This document shows, piece by piece, positions 56,991 to 64,000 of a stretch of DNA of 64,000 nt. Each line of letters begins with the position of its first letter. Positions within the stretch are counted from its first letter, which is position 1. Location of the stretch: positions 921,377-985,376 of the forward strand of contig JACEVL010000341.1 of the NCBI GenBank assembly GCA_020284085.1, written 5' to 3'. Under the pieces are notes generated by a model, which worked only from the letters and a program-made list of their open reading frames with translations, had not been told where the DNA came from and did not search any database. The translations under genes were made by a program, and so were the position numbers. The stretch is from Aporrectodea caliginosa (lineage: Eukaryota; Annelida; Clitellata; Crassiclitellata; Lumbricidae).

Positions 56991-57130
56991 GCTCTGCGCC
57001 CTAGACCTCATGAATATGAACTGCCCAATAAAGATGACCACAATTTCATTTCTAGGGTTCTATATCGGACCATTCGGAATGTTAAGATTTAACTCTCAAT
57101 CTGACTATAGGCATAAACTTATAGTTTAAC
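56991..57130 (+). mobile_element. LINE C-terminal fragment (family L), part 2
   Basis: After the insertion the frame resumes YALRPRPHEYELPNKDDHNF and ISRVLYRTIRN, matching RPRPHNFVLPTKDDKLFISR of the 60-kb copy. A stop follows near 57060. Confidence 0.75.
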
Positions 57131-57264
57131 ATTTCATTACATTCATTATCCCATGTAAACAAGTTGCGGTATGTCAACGTAGTATCTTAATAAATGAAAT
57201 CTACTACTACAGCACACGATAAACCAATCATTGTTCAATAACATTAGTGTATAACTTTTACTTT

Positions 57265-57540
57265 ATATTGCGGAATGCAATACTTAAAAGTGGTGTGTAA
57301 TTATGTTGAACAGTTCTCATGTTTGTATTGAATAATGCAGCATATCTAGATAAAGTGCGCTTCGTGTGGTGGTTTTTCTGTTTAACGACTAGCTGTGTGG
57401 TAACAGAGACCATTAGCGGCGCCCTCCTCCCAACACATAAATGGGACTTCACTGTCAGAAAGCAAACAGTGGCGGAGTTGCGCTTCGTGTGATACATATA
57501 CGCAGAGTAGAACAATTAACAATGGTGTGTAAGAAACTGC
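57265..57540. repeat. Dispersed repeat shared with 49290-49460
   Basis: AAAAGTGGTGTGTAATTATGT, AAAGTGCGCTTCGTGTG and AATGGTGTGTAAGAAAC motifs occur in both places. ATTAGCGGCGCCCTCC at 57412 resembles the inverted motifs at 43250 and 52877. No gene. Confidence 0.5.
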
Positions 57541-57669
57541 TGATCTTTTCTTCCCTATAGAACGATTCTTCTATGCAGTTGTCTTCACACTAGCTGGTGA
57601 ATACGAAAGATCTGCTTAAGTTCATTAGTCTCAGTTCAACGGAAGGACTCGATTACGTGATTTCCATTG

Positions 57670-58130
57670 ACGAATGCATCAACAGCATCAACAGACGATA
57701 ATGGACTCATTGCATCAAGAATCTTCTCTCTTCTTCATTTGGTTCTCTGCCTTCATAGGTAGGTTCGTACGTCCAGTGTCGCCATTCATCACGTTGTCTG
57801 GCTCTCTCCTTCAACTTGCTGTAGTCGTCCTCCATTATCCAGTCCAACAACATTATTCTCGGTCTTTCTCTTGTCTTCTTCCCATCCATTCTTCCATCTA
57901 TTATAGTTATTAGTAAGGAGTCTCCCATCATAATGTTCAACCATTTTCTCTGTCGGCTTTTGATTATTCCTATCAGGGATCTTATTCGTCCACAACTTGT
58001 AGTATCTCTTCATTTGTTATGTGTTCTATCCAGCTGACGCTTTTTCAATCCTTCGTCATATCCACATCTGAAGGCAACGACCTTTGTTGCCTTAAAATGT
58101 CGTTAAACTCTGTATCCATTCCATCCAATC
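57670..58130 (-). mobile_element. LINE C-terminal fragment (RTE-like), copy 3
   Basis: The minus strand in two frames reads [31 protein letters not shown] sequence and [18 protein letters not shown], then [15 protein letters not shown]. It is the GKR.RGRPR tail block also present at 45.6 and 48.8 kb, more decayed here. Confidence 0.6.
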
Positions 58131-58228
58131 GATGGAATTAATCAGCTAAATTAAGCCAAACGTTTTCTGCATTTGTTAACGGCTTTTATTGCCACAAGAT
58201 GTCGTCGAAAGTTGGGTCCAACCATTCA

Positions 58229-58463
<235 letters not shown>

Positions 58464-58555
58464 GAAGACGTAACCGTTTCAGATGTTCATTTATTTCTGT
58501 CTCCGGACAATTTTTGTATCACCTGAGGGATCATAACTACCTCGGGTATAAATAA

Positions 58556-58612
58556 TAATAATAATAATCTTTTCTTTATTGAAGCGCCTGACAAACACAC
58601 TGCGTTGTACAT
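58556..58612 (-). mobile_element. SINE tail, inverted copy of 54330-54385
   Basis: TTTCTTTATTGAAGCGCCTG with ACAAACACACTGCG is the reverse complement of the 54-kb SINE 3' end. The head is absent. Confidence 0.65.
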
Positions 58613-59012
58613 TTACATTGTATTGTATTGTTTTCAAATTTTTTAAAGCGCCTCTCATAGGGTGAACCATTCAGAGGCGCTCCCAGTGCGCAAGGCCAAA
58701 GAGAAGAAAAAGGTTTTGAGAAAAGCAAAGGTGGAAGAGAGGTTGCTAGCTAGAATTCGAGAGCGAGTAGATGGAGACAGCGCATTCCAAAGAGAGGGAC
58801 CAATTGAGCTAAAGGACCGGGACTGAGTCATAGCTGTTCTAGTATGAGGTACTAGAAGCTCAAGTCTGTTTGATGAGCGTAGTGGTCGATGGGAGGAGGC
58901 TGAAAGAGGCCGGAGTAAAACGTCAGTTAAATATTTTGGGGCAAGACCCCTTTGTGCCTTGAAGACTAAAATGAGGATTTTGAATTTAATGCGAACAGAG
59001 AGAGGAAGCCAG

Positions 59013-59542
59013 TAGGGGTCTGCGGGTATACCCGTACCCGCGGGTTTACCCGTACCCGACCCGTACCCGCGGGTCGGGTACGGGTCGGGTACGCATTTTA
59101 CGGGTCGGGTCGGGTCGGGTACGGTAAGGTCGTCACGGGTACGGGTATACCCGGTTTTACCCGTGCCGACTTGAAGTTTTGCGGTTACAATGTCACCGTT
59201 GCATACAATAGTGACTATTGCACCGTCAAAGACTTGCTTATACTATTATAAGCTAACTGGCATGTTCAAAATCTAAGTACCATATGTCTGCACACTAGAG
59301 GTCTGCGGGTAGAGCATTTTTGCTAACCGGACCGTTGTCCGTACCAGACCCGTACTAAAAAATACTCTCCGACCCTTCCCGTACCTGCAGCAGGACAATG
59401 GAGAACATTAATTTTACCCATGGCCGACAAATTACTGGCATCAGGAATTGATGGGGATGATGACGAAGTGGTTGACGATGATGATGATGGTGATGATGGG
59501 TATAAATTAGTGTTCTCCATTGTCCTGCTGCTGCTGCTACTA

Positions 59543-59601
<59 letters not shown>

Positions 59602-59891
59602 ACTACTACTACTACTGCTGCTGCTGCTACCACCACCACCACCATCACCACCACCACCACCACCACCACCACCACAACCGCTGAGTTGTAAGCCTAGTAG
59701 ATGAAATTACCCTCGAAGGGACTGTGGAAAGGCGTGCTAATGACTTTGGGTGCAGAACGGGTACGGGTACACCCGCGGGTACGGGTAGGATCGGGTAGCA
59801 ATTTTGAGTACGGGTCGGGTACGGGTACGGGTATCGGTCCTGTGTTACGGGTACGGTTCGGGTAGTAAAATGCTCTACCCGCAGACCTCTA
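59013..59891. mobile_element. hAT-type element with CGGGTA repeats
   Basis: An 8-bp duplication GAAGCCAG (59005-59012 and 59892-59899) flanks TAGGGGTCTGCGGGTA and TACCCGCAGACCTCTA. A second left-type end at about 59294 is a perfect 25-bp inverted match to the right end, so the element seems compound: a full copy (59294-59891) with an extra terminal part in front. The subterminal regions are rows of CGGGTACGGGT in both orientations. The middle has (CTA)n, (CTG)n and (CAC)n runs (59530-59685). Confidence 0.8.
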
Positions 59892-60088
59892 GAAGCCAGT
59901 GCATTTGTTAAAACATGAAAGTAGAATTGTGAGCGGACTGTGGTAGGCGTGCTACTAATCTGGCGGCAGCATTTAGGACCGTATGTAGAGGTGAAAGACG
60001 AACCTTAGGAAGACCAATGAGAAGAGAATGACAGTATTCAATTCGGGAGCATATGAAAGCATGAACCAGAGTAGTGAAAACAGAAGAT

Positions 60089-60963
60089 TATTATATTCGT
60101 TTTATTGGTAACAAAACTGATAGTCACACCGCCATCAGGTACATTGCAATTTAACAAACGTTATGAATATTATTAATGCTAAGCAAGATTGTACCATATA
60201 CCATAACAAGAAGCCAACGTTAGAACGACAATAAGGCAACAAATTGTTATCAACTTTTTACTGATGAATTGTTAAGTTAATTGAGAGAGTAACGTGGGAT
60301 GAGTAATTTATCAGCATTAGTGGTTTGAGGATGGCTTTTTATACAGGACTCGTGAGATAAAAAGTTTATCATCTTTAGTGGGCAACACAAAGTTGTGAGG
60401 GCGTGGTCTCATTTTGTAATGACGATCAATAATCGGAGGAAAAAGCGGCCGAAGAACATGGAAGTCGTTTCTGGAGACAGCAGCCAGGAGGCGATCATCA
60501 GCCTGGTCCACCATTTCAGCAGCAGTTAGCGAGTCTTCCCTTAGGTAACCTGATCGGCGGCACCTTGCCAAAAGACGCTCAATCCTGGCCCGGTCCGTGG
60601 AGGTTGTAAAACCCCACCAGGCCGGGGCAGCGTACATCATCCTGGAGACAGTAGTAGCTCTGGTCACTACATGTAGAGCCTCAGGTGGTAATCCATGTGC
60701 CCTTAACGTTCTTAAGGCATGAAGAGACCCGGCACAGGAGGCAAGAGTGGCGTCTACATGAGTAGTAACTCGAAGATCGGAGCTCAGGGTAACTCCAAGT
60801 ATGTTAATGGAAGTTACTCTTTCCAGTCCCTCCAGCAACTCTGGGACTTTTACATCCCGACGACGAGATATTATCACTTCTCTTGATTTTTGAGAATTCA
60901 GTCGGAGATTGTTACGCAATGCCCAGGTCTTAACAGAGGCAAGTTCTAGACTGATCGTTCATA
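60089..60963 (-). mobile_element. LINE C-terminal copy (family L) inserted in LINE family A
   Basis: A short duplication AAGAT (60084-60088 and 60964-60968) flanks it. The minus frame 60955-60317 reads ELASVKTWALRNNLRLNSQK, INILGVTLSSDLRVTTHV, SLHALRTLRAHGLPPEAL, MYAAPAWWGFTTSTDRARIE, HVLRPLFPPIIDRHYKMRPR, the closing region of a jockey/Rex-like reverse transcriptase. It is 5'-truncated, with a 3' UTR of about 220 bp and an AT-rich end. Confidence 0.8.
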
Positions 60964-62218
60964 AAGATGAGACAGAACGCCGAACAGCCCTAAGACGCCT
61001 TAAATGAAAATAAGAAGAACGTTCTAGGTTAGAGATATGGTCTTTAAAAGAAAGGGAGCTGCCTAGCGTAACACCCAGATCACGTACAGTTGAAGAAAAG
61101 GAATAGTGCGGGAAACTTTCCAAGAGGAGAACACAATCAATCTTGAGAAGCTGTTGGGGGTGCCAAACCAAATGAACTGGGTTTTGAGGCGTTAAGGCAG
61201 AGACGGTTTGATACCATCCAGGAGTGAAGAGAATTTGAGAGGGATTGAATACGCTCAACTAAATGCATCTGGGAAGAAGGAGACCCATGGACAAATGCTT
61301 GCACATCATCTGCAAAGAGATGACCAGCAGCTCCACAGAGTGGGAAAATAGATGGAATGTCAGCTGTATATAGAATGAAGAGCAGGAGACCCAGGACAGA
61401 GCCTTGAGGAACACCCAATTTGACGTGGATCCAATAAATTCTGGAATCACCCGAGATAATCATGTGGGTTCGCTCAGACAAATAAGATCGAAACCAACAA
61501 AGGGGAAGGCCCTGTAACCCATAGGAAGTCTCAAGACGCTGAAGAAGAATATTGTGGTCAACCATATGAAAAGCTGCAGAAACATCATAAAGAGCCAGGA
61601 GGGTGAGTTCAGGCCTGTCAACAGCAGAATAGATTTCAGAGAGGAGAGAGAGAAGAGCAGTCTCCGTAGAGTGATGAGCCCTAAAGCCTGACTGAATTGG
61701 GGGAAGAAGACCAGATTGTTCGAGATAGGGGAAGAGCTGGAGGGAAATAAGGCGCTCAAGAGTCTTGTATAAGAAAGACAGAATAGAGATAGGTCGGTAG
61801 TTTTGGCAGAGATTAGTATCGAGGTTAGGCTTTTTGAGTTAAGGAAAGACAAGAGCACGTTTCTGAGATGGAGGAATACAGCCCTCAGCGAGTGACCTAT
61901 TAAAGAGATAAACCAAAAAGGGAGCAAGGTCATCTAAAATGTCACTGATTACAAAAGGGGTAGTGGGTCTAGTTCACATGATTTTAGATTTGCAGACTTT
62001 AAAACTAGACGAAGTTCCGATTCCGAGATAGGACGGAAGCTATCGAAGACAGCAGACGTCGATGAGAATGTCGGCGAAGGAGCATCAGCAGTCGAAGCGT
62101 GAAGTCGGCCAATCTTGGCTGTAAGCGTTTCTTGGAATTCATCTCTTCAGTGAAGGATGGAGTTTCAGTCGAACGAGAAGGATGACTGAGGAGACCCGAG
62201 ACCGATGACCACAGGCGT

Positions 62219-62345
62219 CCAGTGGCGGCCCTACAGAGGGGGCCAGAGGGCACTCTCCCCCCAACTGAGGTTGTTGTGACCCCCAGTGGCCCCAAATTTT
62301 ATTCCAAAATGTTATGAAATATGGTATCATTTAATTTTGATATTT
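62219..62345 (+). mobile_element. hAT element end (CAGTGGCGGCCCTAC)
   Basis: CAGTGGCGGCCCTACAGAGG with GGGCCAGAGGGCACT is a typical hAT terminus and cuts off the LINE on its left. The matching right end was not found, so the element is truncated or very degraded; a GGCCCCTCCGTGCCCCCCC stretch near 63380 may be related. Confidence 0.5.
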
Positions 62346-62494
62346 TCAAAGGTATGACTTAATTGCTTTAAGCATGATGCATGATAAAATCCGATGTCAT
62401 TTTATTCATGGTGTTTTCACAGACACGACCTACTTACTTCCTTAGAGTCTTAATTATTTTCTTGTCGCATAAACTACTTCCTGCTATCCATCGC

Positions 62495-62800
62495 TGACTC
62501 CCTATCTGCAAGCCTATTGAGTACAGGGTAGCTGCCCTGGTATGGCAACATCACCAGCTAGGGCCTCTCCCAATTTACGTCCGAGAGCAATGCTGTCTGA
62601 CTTCGGGTATCCAAGGACGTCGTCCCCAATGCTTTAGTGAAAAGGGAGTTCTCTTGGTTTCGCTGGCTAGTATTGCAAATACGAAGAATCGAGCCTTTTC
62701 TGTGGTAGGCCCAGTGGTTTGGAACGCCCTTCCTTTAGAGCTACGCCTACACACTGAGACTATCTGAATCCTTCCTCAACAAACTTAAAACTGTAGCCTA
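62495..62800 (+). mobile_element. Degenerate LINE C-terminus
   Basis: In shifting frames it reads AALVWQHHQLGLPQF-like sequence, then RAFSVVGPVVWNALPLELRL, the VGP..WN.LP block. The tail is lost. Confidence 0.6.
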
Positions 62801-63556
62801 CTACCCAAACAGTGTCTTCATAAAATGCCCAGGCGCTTTTCAGGCTCTGCTGCAGATAAAACTATGGGCATCGTTCTGAAGTGGACCCACAGACTGCATT
62901 TAGGCAACTTGTCTACATCCAGTTATTATATCATTCCGAACTAAATCGACAATTCTCTGACCATTCTCTTAGCCTACTATTATGATTGGTGTACAATCGT
63001 TAACACCAAAACACAAGTCTTTTCTGATATTAGACATAATCTGCAAAGCAAATAATTATGTCTGATATTCTTTTCAGAGAGCAGTTTATCAATGCTGTTA
63101 GTTGAATGTGTTCGTGCATAGTCAATTATCATGGGTGCCTTTGTGGAACAGTTTGACTCTAGGCATGACAGTCTTAATAAAAGTTGCACTTAATTAAAAG
63201 TGCATGTATTGTTTGTAGTTCATAGGCTTTACTTTTAACAAAGTGAGTCTGTTTCCATTTGTGTCTTAACTTGAGGCTGTTGATTAAACAGTTCATGTAG
63301 CTCCAATACAGGTCTCTTGTCACCATTCTCACTTTTGACGAAAATAGACTGGCCGCTCTATCTGTTTCCCCGGCCCCTCCGTGCCCCCCCTGTTGCAAAA
63401 GTCTTGACTTTCACTCCACCCTATTACAAATTCTCAGAGGGTTTTTACATCAAAATAATGCAAACTCCATTGAGTCAACTTAAAATCGGTCTTGGGGGAG
63501 GGGGTCGGAGACCATGGGCTGAGGCCCATGGGCCCTGTTTTAAAAACGACTTACGC
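62801..63556. other. Intergenic, nothing recognised
   Basis: Short open frames on the minus strand (62980-63189, 63174-63398) have no recognisable motif and could be part of the hAT element starting at 62219. Confidence 0.35.
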
Positions 63557-64000
63557 ATACTACTGCATTGCAAGATATACTATTACTTGATCGTTCCAAT
63601 TAAGTAGTTATAGTCTAGATTATGTCAAATCCCTTTCTAGGGTCTAAAGAGAACCCATTTTGCGAACCAAAGCCACAATCACCCACCTCTTTCAAACGTT
63701 CTGCTCTAAGTGCTCACCCATAAACTGAATCATTATTTTTTAGCCAAAAACACTGTAGAAATGCATTGCAAGATGACTGTACTATTGCTTGATCCTTCCA
63801 ATTAAATAGTTATAGTCCAGGTATTTGAATTCTCTCTCTAGGACTTAAAGTGAAACACCTACGCTAACCAAAACCACAATCACCCACCTTTTTCATTCAC
63901 CATTGTCTAAATGCTCACCCTTCAACTGAAATATTATTGTCAAGCCAAAATACAATATAGAACACCATTGCAAGTAATGCTGTTACTGAACCTTCCAATT
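63557..64000. repeat. ~200-bp satellite, tandem
   Basis: Two full units and the start of a third begin near 63563, 63763 and 63968, sharing GCATTGCAAG, CCTTCCAATTAA, CAATCACCCACC and TAAGTGCTCACCC. Fragments of the same satellite stand at 3690-3785 and 4384-4690. It continues past the window edge. Confidence 0.75.

Larger units (their letters stand above)
58612..62218 (-). mobile_element. LINE family A, interrupted by a hAT and another LINE
   Basis: Three pieces (58612-59012, 59892-60088, 60964-62218) read as one minus-strand LINE of about 1.85 kb. From the 5' side: SCELDPLPLL near 61950, NYRPISILSFLYKTLERLI, VDHNILLQRLETSYGL (after motif A), LGVPQGSVLGLLLFILYTAD (motif B), HLFADDVQAFVHG (motif C), then RDLGVTLGSSLSFKDHI and RSSYFHLRRLRAVRRSVSS, continued at 60088 by VFTTLVHAFICSRIEYCHSLL. 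The 3' end has the hairpin AGCGCCTCT/AGAGGCGCT (58647-58681) and an (AATAC)n tail. Frameshifts near 61565 and others make it inactive. Confidence 0.85.

Overview
The window is animal nuclear DNA, most likely from a marine invertebrate. It has no operons, very few host-like open frames and is AT-rich. It is packed with non-LTR retrotransposons (LINEs), tRNA-derived SINEs, hAT, mariner, TTAA-site and Mutator-like DNA elements, satellites and microsatellites. Several multicopy protein families here (a PIN-like/Cys-rich family, a PD-(D/E)xK-like LINE tail domain, a ZMYM1-like hAT transposase) are, as I know them, abundant in lancelet, acorn-worm, echinoderm, cnidarian and mollusc genomes. The sequence does not fix the species.

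Layout. 1-96 is the right end of a TTAA-flanked foldback element (family A). 0.4-10 kb holds LINE tails, a MITE whose arms are tandem AAAAGGGCG units (1518-2134), a SINE, LINE fragments and a 2-kb TTAA element (7997-9982) with a LINE inside it. 10.1-12.5 kb is a family-A satellite arm holding a hAT MITE, beside a possible fragment of the PIN-like family. 14.6-15.9 kb is a dead mariner. 16.4-24.5 kb is the one host-like locus: six tandem 1348-bp units, each with a GT11 alpha-1,2-fucosyltransferase-like gene on the minus strand. Five share one frameshift and one is open. 25.4-34.5 kb mixes foldback arrays, minisatellites, a second family-A element and LINE pieces. 35.9-42.9 kb is a large family-A element: a TTAA terminus, satellite monomers in one orientation, a pseudogene of the PIN-like family, then monomers in the opposite orientation. 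A LINE and a SINE have inserted into it. 43-49 kb has AT-rich DNA, MITEs, two RTE-like LINE ends and a 1.55-kb hAT. 50-64 kb is LINE debris, a Mutator-like element with tandem-repeat arms, a LINE C-terminal domain between ATT microsatellites, and a nest of hAT and LINE in an older LINE.

How the parts relate. Most of the window is transposition history, and the nesting order can be read from target-site duplications: TTAA for the foldbacks and the 2-kb element, 8 bp for hAT, TA for mariner, 10 bp for a Mutator/hAT-like element, and 5, 12 and 53 bp for retroelements. The strongest candidates for something new are (1) the TTAA foldback whose terminal inverted arms are made of a ~152-bp satellite and which encloses a nuclease-like gene, and (2) the GT11 array, in which the only open copy appears to owe its frame to a templated insertion.

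Limits: no database search was run. Family names come from motifs recognised by eye. The near-identity of the GT11 units could include an assembly effect.
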